Source: CAZWUK01 sp964636685 (GTDB lineage Bacteria > Bacillota > Clostridia > Christensenellales > CAG-138). From it: a DNA stretch of 53,803 bases. Positions 7,063-15,308 of this stretch are shown here, piece by piece (the stretch's first letter is position 1; every line of letters starts with the position of its first letter). Location of the stretch: NCBI GenBank assembly GCA_964636685.1, contig CAZWUK010000004.1:1-53803 (forward strand), given 5' to 3'. Under the pieces are notes generated by a model, which was given only the letters and a program-made list of their open reading frames with translations, made no database searches and was not told the origin of the DNA. Made by a program: the position numbers and the translations under genes.

Positions 7063-9456
7063 ATGCGTAATAGAAATCTGACTATTTTCTTCATATTGTC
7101 GCTTACGGTGCTGAGTCTTCTCTGCCCGGCGCCCACGCGGGCGGAGGGGGAGACGATTACCGTCGGATGCCCGGAGGGAAGCAGCTTCCTCTACCGCGAG
7201 GAGAACGGGGAGTATGCCGGTTACGGTGCGGCGTATTTGGAAAAAATCGCCGCTTATACCGGTTGGAGCTATCGCTTTGTGACCGACAGTTGGGAAAACT
7301 GTCTCGCTATGCTGCGCAGCGGTCAGATCGATTTGATCGGCGGGATGCGTTACAGCGAGGTTCGAGATCTGTTCTTTGACTTTTCCGCGATGCCGATCGG
7401 CGACGAAACCAATGTGATCTATACCTTTGCCGATAACGGCGCGATCTATTACGAGGATTTTCCCGCGATGGCCGGGTGCCGCGCGGGGCTGCTCACGACG
7501 GGCGATCAGACGGAGGCGTTTTACGCATACGCGGCGGCAAACGGATTTTCCTGTGAAACGCGTTTTTTTGACGATGAAGAAAAGCTGACGGCGGCATTGG
7601 ACGCAGGCGATGTGGATTTGATCGTGACGGGTTCTCTGTCCACGCACAGCGGCTACAAGACCGTGGCGCGGTTTGGCGCGCAAGCCGTCTATTTTGCCTG
7701 CCGGCAGGATGCGCAGACGCTGCTGAGCCGTCTCAACGACGCCATCGACCGGATCCATTCCCTGTTTCCAACGTTTGAAGCGGAGCTGTACGAAACGTAT
7801 TATGGCGACGCGGCCTTTGAGGGCGCGCTGTTTTCGCGCGATGAGGTGCAGTATATCGAGAGCGCCGGCGTTCTGTCGGTCGGCATGCCGAAAAATGAAG
7901 CCCCGCTTTCCCATATGACGACGGACGCCGATTTGCCGGATGGAATTCTGGTGGCGTTGCTGCGACGGATCGAGACTGTCAGCGGATTGGAGTTTACGTT
8001 CGTTTCTGTGCCGGAGGACGTCCGCGCTGCGGGAAACGATTACTATGAACAAAACGGCATCGATCTGATCGGCGCGGCGCTTCCCACGCAGCAGGGCCCG
8101 TCGCCCGTGACGCTGACGGAGCTGTATTTTACCTCCGAATGGGTTGAGATCCGGGAAAAGACGGCGCAGAACGCGGCGGATATCGCCGTGATAGCGATTC
8201 CTGCCGGAGAAACGGGACTGGAGGACGCTGTAAAAAAGACATATCCGGGCGCGCAGATCAAGCAATATGCCAATGTTTCGGACTGTATGCAGGTGGTGTG
8301 CGCAGGGGATGCGCAGGCAGCGTACTGCGACCGGTATCTGGCCGAGCAGCAGCTGCTGCGCCCGCGGTTCTCCTGCCTGACAGCGGCGCCGGGACAAAGC
8401 GTCTCGTATCGAATCTGCATCGGGCTTGTACAGCCGGACGACACGCTGCTTTCCGTTCTGAATAAGTCCATCGATCAGCTTTCCGCCGGCGACCGTGCCG
8501 AAGCGGTTATTTCCAATACCACCTCCGCCGATCGTTCGCTGTCGATTTTGGAGCTGGCGCAAAAATACAGCACGCCGCTGTTGATTGCGCTCGGGGCTTT
8601 CGTCGCGCTCCTGCTCCTGCCAACAATTCTTGCGGCGGTTAACAGAAAACGCTATCAGACGCTGAACGCCCAGACGCGTGAATTGACGGAACGGGCGGCT
8701 CGGGCAGAGACTGACAATCGAGCCAAGAGCGCCTATCTTTCGCGCGTTTCCCGCGAGATGCGCACGCCGCTCAACGCGATATTGAACGCCGCTATCTCTA
8801 CGAAACGACAGATCAAGGGAAACGACAAGCTGGAGCTTACCATGGACAAGCTCACCGGCGCGTCGCGGTCGCTGCTCTGCACGGTAAACGATGTGCTGGA
8901 TCTGTCCTCCATTGAAAACGGCTCTCTCGAACTGCATGACGAGGAGTTTTCAATACACGCGCTGATTGACGAGATCGTGTCGATCTATTCCGCGCAATGC
9001 CGCAAGAAGCAGGCGAAGATGTCCTGCTCCTATTTTGACATCACGGCCGACCGTGTGATGGGCGATCCGCAGCATTGCACGCAAATATTGAACAATCTCT
9101 TGTCCCATGCCGTGCGTGCGGTGAGTGCGCAGGGCCGAGTTTCGCTTGCGGTTATGGAGAATAATCGGGACGAGGGCATGTCGCTCCGCTTTATTGTGAC
9201 AGACAACGGAAGCGGCATGGACGATATGGAAAAAGCGCTGCTGTTTCACCCGTTTGCGGCGCAGCAGGTCAGAACTTCGGCGAACGCCTCGCTGGGACTT
9301 GCCATAGCAAGGGAACTGACCGAGCTGATGCACGGCGCCTTCGAGCTGGATAGCGAGATCGGCAGAGGAACGACGTTTACAGTGGAAATCCCCATAAATC
9401 CCATCGGGATCGGGGTGGAAGGGACAAAAACGGGAGACGCAGACGAACAGGACTGA
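7063..9456 (+). CDS. Histidine-kinase-like receptor with two solute-binding domains, phosphoacceptor His missing
   Basis: 797 residues: signal peptide 1-27; two tandem SBP_bac_3 (periplasmic amino-acid-binding) domains at about 32-250 and 265-480, as in BvgS/EvgS sensors; transmembrane helix about 504-526; HisKA-like segment about 550-615; HATPase-like domain about 660-775. The H-box reads VSREMRTPLNAI with Arg564 where SHEMRTPL has the phosphorylated His. The N-box reads NNLLSHAVRA with His682 in place of the Mg-binding Asn. DNGSGM (714-719) and SLGLAI survive. No response regulator is adjacent. It is probably a ligand-sensing pseudokinase that acts through protein contacts; the diguanylate cyclase downstream is a possible partner. 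Confidence 0.85.
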   Translation: MRNRNLTIFFILSLTVLSLLCPAPTRAEGETITVGCPEGSSFLYREENGEYAGYGAAYLEKIAAYTGWSYRFVTDSWENCLAMLRSGQIDLIGGMRYSEVRDLFFDFSAMPIGDETNVIYTFADNGAIYYEDFPAMAGCRAGLLTTGDQTEAFYAYAAANGFSCETRFFDDEEKLTAALDAGDVDLIVTGSLSTHSGYKTVARFGAQAVYFACRQDAQTLLSRLNDAIDRIHSLFPTFEAELYETYYGDAAFEGALFSRDEVQYIESAGVLSVGMPKNEAPLSHMTTDADLPDGILVALLRRIETVSGLEFTFVSVPEDVRAAGNDYYEQNGIDLIGAALPTQQGPSPVTLTELYFTSEWVEIREKTAQNAADIAVIAIPAGETGLEDAVKKTYPGAQIKQYANVSDCMQVVCAGDAQAAYCDRYLAEQQLLRPRFSCLTAAPGQSVSYRICIGLVQPDDTLLSVLNKSIDQLSAGDRAEAVISNTTSADRSLSILELAQKYSTPLLIALGAFVALLLLPTILAAVNRKRYQTLNAQTRELTERAARAETDNRAKSAYLSRVSREMRTPLNAILNAAISTKRQIKGNDKLELTMDKLTGASRSLLCTVNDVLDLSSIENGSLELHDEEFSIHALIDEIVSIYSAQCRKKQAKMSCSYFDITADRVMGDPQHCTQILNNLLSHAVRAVSAQGRVSLAVMENNRDEGMSLRFIVTDNGSGMDDMEKALLFHPFAAQQVRTSANASLGLAIARELTELMHGAFELDSEIGRGTTFTVEIPINPIGIGVEGTKTGDADEQD

Positions 9457-9496
9457 ACAAAAAATAGAATACACCGCGATTCGACAATTACATAAG

Positions 9497-9525
9497 TTGC
9501 AATCGGAGAAGTGATGTGATACAAT
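9497..9525 (+). promoter_or_regulatory. Promoter of the diguanylate cyclase gene
   Basis: TTGCAA (9497-9502), 17-nt spacer, TGA-TACAAT with the -10 at 9520-9525. The cyclase gene at 9558 therefore has its own promoter despite following the receptor gene. Confidence 0.7.
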
Positions 9526-9557
9526 GCTTTTGTAACAAATCATAGGATATATGAGGA

Positions 9558-11438
9558 ATGAACGATAAGCGATTGGAACACAAACGAAACAGGAGCATGT
9601 GGTATTTGTTTTTGATGCCGCTGCTCTTTGTAATACTGCCGTTGCTGGTGGTGCAGCAAGAGACGGAGCGGGAGCTGCGCGACCTTGCGCTGATACAGCT
9701 GCAAGATGCGACGGTACAGCAGCAGGCGACGATTACCGCGCGTCTGGAGGGGCAGTACGCTGTGCTCGAGGGGCTGGCTGCGCACATTGGGAGCTTGCGC
9801 GACAGAGAAGCCTCGCCGGAGGAGATCATAGACGTACTGTCAAATTTTTCCGACGCGAGCGAATTTTATATGCTGGGGTTCAGCGATTCAACGGGCTTTT
9901 CACTTCTATCGACGGGGTATACGACCAACATCTTCGACCGCAGTTACTTTCAGGAGAGTATTTTGGGAAAGCGCGCCATACAGTGGATTCAGGTTTCCGC
10001 TGTAAAGGGCTATCAGCGGATCATCATTTCGATACCGGTATTTCAAAGGCAGCAGGTCGTCGGCGTATTGCACGGCAGCTTTGAACCGGAGATGTTTTCT
10101 ACGCTTCTTGACACCACAATGTTCCAAAGCAGCATCGATACCTTCCTGTGCAATTCGCAGGGGGAGCTGATTGCGGCAGCCGCGTCGCAGGACGAAACGG
10201 ATCTGGTGAAAGCCAGCCTGAGCAGCGGGAGCACGGCATATCCCTGCGCGCAGCGCATCAAGGACGCGATCAACAGCGGAGCGTCGGCGACGATGCTTTG
10301 TGAGATTGCCGGGGAGCACCGGTATATCGCGGTTTCGCCGCTTGCGGCAAACAACGCTTGGTCGATCGTCAACATTGTGCCGGAAAGCGTGGTGACGGCG
10401 CAAAGCGCCACGCTTCAAAAAACGCTGTGGATCGGTATGAGCGCAGCCGTCCTTGGCATGGCGCTGACGGTCGCTTATCTGCTGTATCACGAACGCAAGC
10501 GCAACAAGCAGCTGCTACAGGAAAAGGAGCGGCTTCGCCAGAGCGAAAAAAGCTATGAGCTTATGAACGCATTATCGGACAGCGTGTTGTTTTTTGGCGA
10601 TTTGACGCAGGACACCTTCACGTTCAACGATAATTTCAAGGATATTTTTGGATTTGAGCCCTTCTGCGAAAAGCTTTCGCAGTTAAACGAAAAGAATCCG
10701 CACATCTTCCCGGAGGATATGGAAAAATACTACCGCTTGGGGCAGCAGATTACCGATGGAAAACTGCGGGCGCATACGGAGTTTCGCATCATAGACGCCA
10801 ATGGAAATCCGCGCTGGCAGCGGGTGGAGTACATGACGGTCGAGGACGAGAACGGGACGCCGACGCGCGTGATCGGGAAGCTTTCCAATATCGACGAACA
10901 AAAGAGCGATATGGCAATCTTGCAGCAAATGGCGGAACGGGACTCGCTGACAAAGCTCACCAATCGCGGAAACATGCAGCTGCAAACGGATCGGTTTCTT
11001 CAAGCTCCCGAGAGTCACGGAACCCATGCGTTTTTAATGCTGGATGTGGACGATTTTAAATCGGTCAATGATAACTGCGGGCATCAATGCGGGGACGCGG
11101 TGTTGCGCGCCTATGCGGGCAGAATGCAGTCGATCTTTCGCAAGACGGATATCCTTGGAAGGATGGGCGGCGATGAATTTGGAGTATTTGTCAAAAACAT
11201 CGGTTCCGTGGAGCGCATTCAAAAGAAGGCGGCCATGCTGTGCAGTGAGATGCGCTTGCAGGATGGGCGCGGCGGCGAGATCAGCGCGACCTGCAGCGTC
11301 GGCATTGCAATTGCAAACGGCGCCGGCACAAGCTTCGAAAAGCTGTACCGGTGCGCGGACGCAGCGCTGTACCGTTCCAAAGAAGCCGGGAAGAACAACT
11401 TTACCATCTCCACGGTAGAACATGACGAAAAAATGTGA
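9558..11438 (+). CDS. Membrane-bound diguanylate cyclase (dCache-PAS-GGDEF)
   Basis: 626 residues. Transmembrane helix about 14-32; extracytoplasmic double-Cache sensor about 45-275 (FDRSYFQESILGKRAIQ is Cache-like); second helix about 290-312; PAS domain about 335-445; GGDEF domain about 455-610. The active site RMGGDEF has the intact signature at 537-541, so c-di-GMP synthesis from GTP is expected. RKTD at 528-531, five residues before GGDEF, matches the RxxD product-inhibition site. No EAL domain. The start ATG 9558 has AGGA upstream. It probably converts an external small-molecule cue into c-di-GMP. Confidence 0.93.
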   Translation: MNDKRLEHKRNRSMWYLFLMPLLFVILPLLVVQQETERELRDLALIQLQDATVQQQATITARLEGQYAVLEGLAAHIGSLRDREASPEEIIDVLSNFSDASEFYMLGFSDSTGFSLLSTGYTTNIFDRSYFQESILGKRAIQWIQVSAVKGYQRIIISIPVFQRQQVVGVLHGSFEPEMFSTLLDTTMFQSSIDTFLCNSQGELIAAAASQDETDLVKASLSSGSTAYPCAQRIKDAINSGASATMLCEIAGEHRYIAVSPLAANNAWSIVNIVPESVVTAQSATLQKTLWIGMSAAVLGMALTVAYLLYHERKRNKQLLQEKERLRQSEKSYELMNALSDSVLFFGDLTQDTFTFNDNFKDIFGFEPFCEKLSQLNEKNPHIFPEDMEKYYRLGQQITDGKLRAHTEFRIIDANGNPRWQRVEYMTVEDENGTPTRVIGKLSNIDEQKSDMAILQQMAERDSLTKLTNRGNMQLQTDRFLQAPESHGTHAFLMLDVDDFKSVNDNCGHQCGDAVLRAYAGRMQSIFRKTDILGRMGGDEFGVFVKNIGSVERIQKKAAMLCSEMRLQDGRGGEISATCSVGIAIANGAGTSFEKLYRCADAALYRSKEAGKNNFTISTVEHDEKM

Positions 11439-11561
11439 AAATGCGATAAAAAAGCACTATCGAAACGGGCGGTCTTGACTTTTCATGATATTTTCTCTTT
11501 TTTGTTTCTTTATATATCTTTCGGCCTTTTAAAAGAGCGCTTTTGAGCAGAGCTTCCTCTA

Positions 11562-12632
11562 TCACCCGAAATAGTGTTGCATCGCCACATTTGCGCACCG
11601 TGTAAAATCAAAGTTGGAAGCAAGGATCAAAAAATGACAGTCCTTTGCAAAATTCTCAATGTATTCGTTGCCTTCCTCGCACTCCGAGCCCACATACGCA
11701 ACATAGACGAACAGGTTTGTTCCGTCATCACCCACCCAGGTGCCGTACCATGTGTTAGCAAGATCCTCTGTCCCGTTGAATAATTCGCCCATTATGTAGA
11801 GCCCCTTTTCACGAAGTGACTGTACATAGACCTCTGCCTGCGCCACCTCTTTGATTTTATCAGAGGCGATGGCATAAACAGCGGGATTCTCCATCCCGTA
11901 GCCGCTGAGACGCTCATCACACAACAGCACCTTCGTGTACATATCTAACGGTGGAAGAAGCCCGTTAAATAACGGCTGTTCGAGCAGCGAGCTGTCCTCC
12001 GTGATGTCCCTGGCATCGGTTGTAAGCTGAAATACATCCTTGCCCTCGCACAGTGCTGTACACAACCCTGTATATCCGTCAGCCCGTACTATCAGATCCT
12101 CCAGTGCGCTCCAGGTCATAAGACAGGACACCGAAGCTGTCTCAAACAGGTAGCGATAATCTTCGGCGCCTTTGTTCATCTCTGCCAACTCCTCCGGCTT
12201 CAATGCCTTGAGGCTGTCGTAGATTTCTACCGGCATAATCAGACTGCACTCGACATCGTTTCGCAGCATCTCATAGTATGTATTTTCGGAAAGCCCGGCG
12301 GCGGCCGCCGCCGCGTCAAGCTCTGCCTGCTTTTCCGACAACTTCTCCATAAACCGCAGATAAAATGCCTGATAGCTCTCCCAATTCGATGGAATGCCAT
12401 CTGGGATGAGAAAATCCGCTTTTTGCTTTGCACTCGGCAATATGATTTCCTCTGCCGTTACCTTCGCTGTCTCCGCCTGGGACGCAGGGAGCATTTCCTC
12501 TGCCGCGACCTTCGCTGTATCCGTCTGGGACGCGGGGAGCATTTCCTCTGTCTTACCGCAGCCGGTAAGGGTACTGAATGATAAAACCAGCATTAAAAAG
12601 CATAATATCGGAGATAATATTTTGTTTCTCAT
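11562..12632 (-). CDS. Putative lipoprotein of unknown function with 16-residue tandem repeat
   Basis: 356 residues. A lipoprotein signal peptide ends with LTGC at residues 22-25, so the protein is probably anchored on the outer face of the membrane. Directly after it a 16-residue unit (AEEMLPASQxxTAKVx) occurs twice plus a partial third copy, encoded by 48-nt DNA repeats. The remainder is acidic and helical with an Ala-rich stretch and no motif I recognise. The start ATG 12632 has AAGGTGA upstream, identical to the site before the LuxR-type regulator at 14734. It lies downstream of that regulator in the same direction and may be its target. Confidence 0.75.
   Translation of the reverse strand: MRNKILSPILCFLMLVLSFSTLTGCGKTEEMLPASQTDTAKVAAEEMLPASQAETAKVTAEEIILPSAKQKADFLIPDGIPSNWESYQAFYLRFMEKLSEKQAELDAAAAAAGLSENTYYEMLRNDVECSLIMPVEIYDSLKALKPEELAEMNKGAEDYRYLFETASVSCLMTWSALEDLIVRADGYTGLCTALCEGKDVFQLTTDARDITEDSSLLEQPLFNGLLPPLDMYTKVLLCDERLSGYGMENPAVYAIASDKIKEVAQAEVYVQSLREKGLYIMGELFNGTEDLANTWYGTWVGDDGTNLFVYVAYVGSECEEGNEYIENFAKDCHFLILASNFDFTRCANVAMQHYFG
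12445..12540 (-). repeat. 48-bp tandem repeat inside the lipoprotein gene
   Basis: Two adjacent 48-nt copies (12445-12492 and 12493-12540) differ at about five positions. A partial third copy begins at 12541. The unit is a multiple of three, so copy-number change keeps the reading frame and lengthens the spacer between lipid anchor and domain. Confidence 0.85.
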
Positions 12633-12648
12633 GGTAGATCACCTTCAT

Positions 12649-12846
12649 TTAATTTTTAACATATCTCTCTCCGGCAGCACAGACACCGTGTTCAATTCCG
12701 ACGTGCCGGCTGTCGTTTTTGGCATAACAGCTTAGTCGCCGATGTTGAGATAGGCTCCGGTACCGATCTTCGGCAACCCTCCGTTGTGCCTCTTGGCCGG
12801 ATAACAGAAGCAGCACACAACAAATCGCAACGCTTCTTTTTCTCAT
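12649..12846 (-). CDS. Possible small secreted peptide gene or decayed ORF
   Basis: ATG 12846 opens a 65-codon frame that begins like a signal peptide (RKRSVAICCVLLLLSG). The downstream sequence in this frame is basic and low quality. In the +1 frame the same DNA reads like ordinary protein (NGGLPKIGTGAYLNIGD, stop, AVMPKTTAGTSELNT), so the gene may carry frameshift and stop mutations. Upstream, the +1 frame has a short ORF from about 12939 or 12927 (LESPMHRYDTPCIEA) ending in a TGA that overlaps this ATG. A strong AAAGGAGGTGA at 12964-12974 has no well-placed start codon. A real gene seems to be or have been here, but I cannot resolve its structure. Confidence 0.3.
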   Translation of the reverse strand: MRKRSVAICCVLLLLSGQEAQRRVAEDRYRSLSQHRRLSCYAKNDSRHVGIEHGVCAAGERYVKN

Positions 12847-13021
12847 AGTTTCCCCTGTTCCTGATTGTCCCACAACAGGAAACCTTTTGGCAGAACGGCT
12901 TCTATGCAGGGCGTGTCGTAACGGTGCATCGGGCTTTCCAACAGCCGGTTTTCTCCTGCGTTTCACCTCCTTTGGAACCTGCTTATAAGATTAGTTTAAG
13001 GTAAAATGCGGCCGGCGTGGA

Positions 13022-13052
13022 GGTTAGGTTTTGCTTGAAAAAGGATAGGTTT
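13022..13052 (-). promoter_or_regulatory. Pair of direct repeats, candidate LuxR-type operator
   Basis: On the minus strand AAACCTATCC (13052-13043) and AAACCTAACC (13031-13022) are repeated with a 21-bp period, two helical turns. A possible -10 (TATAAG, 12987-12982) lies 35 bp further downstream. This placement suits a transcription activator, and the neighbouring regulator carries two HTH domains. Inference from position and spacing only. Confidence 0.4.
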
Positions 13053-13064
13053 GGGATTTTGGAC

Positions 13065-13097
13065 AAAAAAAGAGCGTCGGAAGAAACTTTCGACGCT
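13065..13097 (-). terminator. Intrinsic terminator of the LuxR-type regulator gene
   Basis: Minus strand: AGCGTCG, 11-nt loop, CGACGCT, then seven T (13071-13065), 18 bp past the regulator stop codon. Confidence 0.85.
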
Positions 13098-13114
13098 GAA
13101 AACAGCTTGCCTTT

Positions 13115-14734
13115 TCATTTTTTCATTTCTTTAAGCCAATTCGGAATTTGATAGCGGCTTTCGATAGATAATTTCTTCAAGAGATTACGCACATGAAACT
13201 TCACAGTCGATTCGCTGATAAAAAGCTCCGCCGCGAGCTCGCTGCTGGTTTTTCCCTCCGCCAGACCCCGCAGCATCTGTGATTCTCTGTCGGTCAGCAT
13301 GTAGGTCGCGACCGCAGCTTGCAGCAGTGCTCCCAATTCACCGGAGCGCTCCGCTTCGATTTTTCCCGCAACGTTTTGCAGCGTCGCCTTCACCGTGGCG
13401 GCGGGAACAGACAGCCGTTTGGCGATTTCCCCATGGGTATAGCCCTGACAAAGCAATGCGGCCATGTCACGCTCCGCAGTCGAAAACGCTTCGGAAGGCA
13501 ACGCATCCAACGCCTGCTCGGAACGTGCGAGGGAGGGGACTGTGTGAATCGGCGCTGTCTGTTTTCCGTCCGCGTCTTTTCGATTACGGCCCCAAATAGC
13601 CAGTACCAGTGCCTGCTCCTCCTGCCCATCCAACAGATAAAAAACCACGGCCAACAGAAGTACGGAAAGAAGCGCCGCCAGCACAACAATCTCAATCGTA
13701 ATGCTTCCGTATACTAGAAAAGGAGGATACCACATTTCTCCCACCCAATCCAATGCGGAGACCAACAAAAATACCACAAAACCTCCGGCTGCGGTCAAGA
13801 CCGGGTGACTGCTACGGGCAATGAAGTAGAGGGACATTGTCAGAATAAAATATTCAGTGAAGGTGCCGCCGATTCCATCAGTGACGATGAGGGGAAGCAA
13901 AAAAAGACTGTCTCCGGGCAGGAATACAAGGATCAGTCCAATCAGCGCCAGGGAAAGACCCAGTGTAAAACCAATGCGCTCCTTTTTTCGGTCGGCAAAA
14001 AGCGCATACAGGAAAAAGCCTACCGGCGGAAGCATTCTTCCCAGCAATGTTAAAAGCAAATTCTCATCTGCCGGCTTCCACGCGATATGGGTATGTATAA
14101 CGGAGAAGGTGAAATTTGTCATTAGCAGCAGGGCAAGAGCAACGGCCGCCCAGAAAAATCGTCGCCTATTTCCGGGGAAGTTCTGCCGCTCTGGCTTAAC
14201 AGGAACAATCGGCGGAAGACTGCGGGAAGTCTCTGCCAAGCCCAGCAATGCCGCTATCGAGAGCAGGGGGTACTTGACAGGGTAATCCATCGGCAGCAGG
14301 ATCCATGCCGTGTGTAATAGAATTGTGACAGCAACGGCTGACATATAGCCCCGAAAGCGGCGGCTCTCGCCGGCGGTCTCCACCACCCCGTAAATCCGGC
14401 GCAGCAAAAGGGGTGCCATGCAAAAAGCCGACAACAGGTAAAGTGCTGTATACGCGCCCGCAGGCAGCAACGCCATCACGCCGGTGCAGACTGCACCAAC
14501 AGGCACGGTAAACCGGGCAATACTCGACAGCGTTTCCGGGCTTGCCCCAAAAACCAATCCAAGTATCACCATTGCCAACGCCACAAGAAAAATGAAGGAA
14601 AATACGATCCATTGACTTGCAAGACGCTCATCAAAGCTGTACATGGAGCAAAAAAACCACAGGAAGCCGCAGAGAACCCCGCGCCATTCAGCCCGAAAGG
14701 TGGTAGGGCTTTTATTGGTGAGCGGTTTTATCAT
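13115..14734 (-). CDS. Membrane-integral LuxR-type regulator with two tandem HTH domains
   Basis: 539 residues. About ten to twelve hydrophobic helices occupy residues 10-380, resembling the transporter-like sensor module of MFS-LuxR regulators. The C-terminus holds two LuxR-type HTH units: about 417-463 (FSTAERDMAALLCQGYTHGE, then IAKRLSVPAATVKATLQNV) and about 477-530 (LTDRESQMLRGLAEGKTSSE, then LAAELFISESTVKFHVRNL). Such regulators usually have one. ATG 14734 is preferred over an upstream in-frame codon because AAGGTGA precedes it. It probably senses a small molecule in the membrane and activates the minus-strand genes downstream (small ORFs, lipoprotein). Confidence 0.87.
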   Translation of the reverse strand: MIKPLTNKSPTTFRAEWRGVLCGFLWFFCSMYSFDERLASQWIVFSFIFLVALAMVILGLVFGASPETLSSIARFTVPVGAVCTGVMALLPAGAYTALYLLSAFCMAPLLLRRIYGVVETAGESRRFRGYMSAVAVTILLHTAWILLPMDYPVKYPLLSIAALLGLAETSRSLPPIVPVKPERQNFPGNRRRFFWAAVALALLLMTNFTFSVIHTHIAWKPADENLLLTLLGRMLPPVGFFLYALFADRKKERIGFTLGLSLALIGLILVFLPGDSLFLLPLIVTDGIGGTFTEYFILTMSLYFIARSSHPVLTAAGGFVVFLLVSALDWVGEMWYPPFLVYGSITIEIVVLAALLSVLLLAVVFYLLDGQEEQALVLAIWGRNRKDADGKQTAPIHTVPSLARSEQALDALPSEAFSTAERDMAALLCQGYTHGEIAKRLSVPAATVKATLQNVAGKIEAERSGELGALLQAAVATYMLTDRESQMLRGLAEGKTSSELAAELFISESTVKFHVRNLLKKLSIESRYQIPNWLKEMKK

Positions 14735-14763
14735 GTGTTCACCTTCATCTCTATGAGCAGCAG

Positions 14764-14880
14764 ATGGAGCTGCCAATTATGCCTGCGATTAAGTATGTGC
14801 AAATACGGAAAGAGAATGGCATGACTTGCTGTGAACTTGCGCAAAGATTTCAATATAAAACAAAAGACTTATTATTGTAA
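14764..14880 (+). CDS. Short ORF, possible HTH-gene fragment
   Basis: 38 codons from ATG 14764. The central part (VQIRKENGMTCCELAQRF) resembles the start of a helix-turn-helix. It begins just upstream of the divergent LuxR-type gene and ends at TAA 14880. No Shine-Dalgarno site is obvious and the element debris starts 100 bp later, so it could be a remnant of the same insertion. Confidence 0.25.
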   Translation: MELPIMPAIKYVQIRKENGMTCCELAQRFQYKTKDLLL

Positions 14881-14979
14881 TTTCTCATGTTATACGTCTC
14901 CTTTTCTCACGCACCCCCTAACAGTTAATTTGAGTAAATGTGTTATCAATATTGTAAGGGGTTCGGTACCCAAAGTCAA

Positions 14980-15308
14980 ATGCGTCATGCACTGAAGGAA
15001 TACGAGCAGGGACAGTCGCAGATCGCCGCGCTGGAAAAAATAATGAGTGCCTTTCCAAGACCATGTGATGGAGAAAATCTTTGAGGAGCGTTTTCGCAAA
15101 ATGCCGGATGCTTATGAAGCCGAGCAAAAAGACCTGACGGAGCGGGCTGCGGTGCTGAAAGCCACACTCGATGCCGTGAAAGAGCAGAATTTGAATGTTG
15201 ACCGCTTATCACGACTATGCCGAGTTTTTCAGGGATACCAAATCCCTATGGCAGGACACCCTTGCGCGTGGATTTTTTTATTGGGCGAAATATGGCGGCA
15301 AGCCGGTT
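14980..15308 (+). pseudogene. Serine-recombinase remnant plus second mobile-element fragment
   Basis: From 14980 a frame reads RHALKEYEQGQSQIAALEKI; after a frameshift near 15050 it continues as FQDHVMEKIFEERFRKMPDA, then YEAEQKDLTERAAVLKATLD up to about 15212. This is the coiled-coil C-terminal region of large serine recombinases found on conjugative elements. The catalytic N-terminal domain is absent. Near 15210 the sequence switches to an unrelated coding fragment (HDYAEFFRDTKSLWQDTLAR, then GFFYWAKYGGKP) that runs into the stop region of the minus-strand gene at 15308. It is inactive debris of an integrative element, so this locus was an insertion or recombination point. Confidence 0.75.

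Noticed and set aside
6991..8937. 648-codon open frame antisense to the receptor gene
   Set aside because: Arg/His-rich low-complexity product, no family features, no ribosome site; an opposite-strand shadow of a GC-rich gene.
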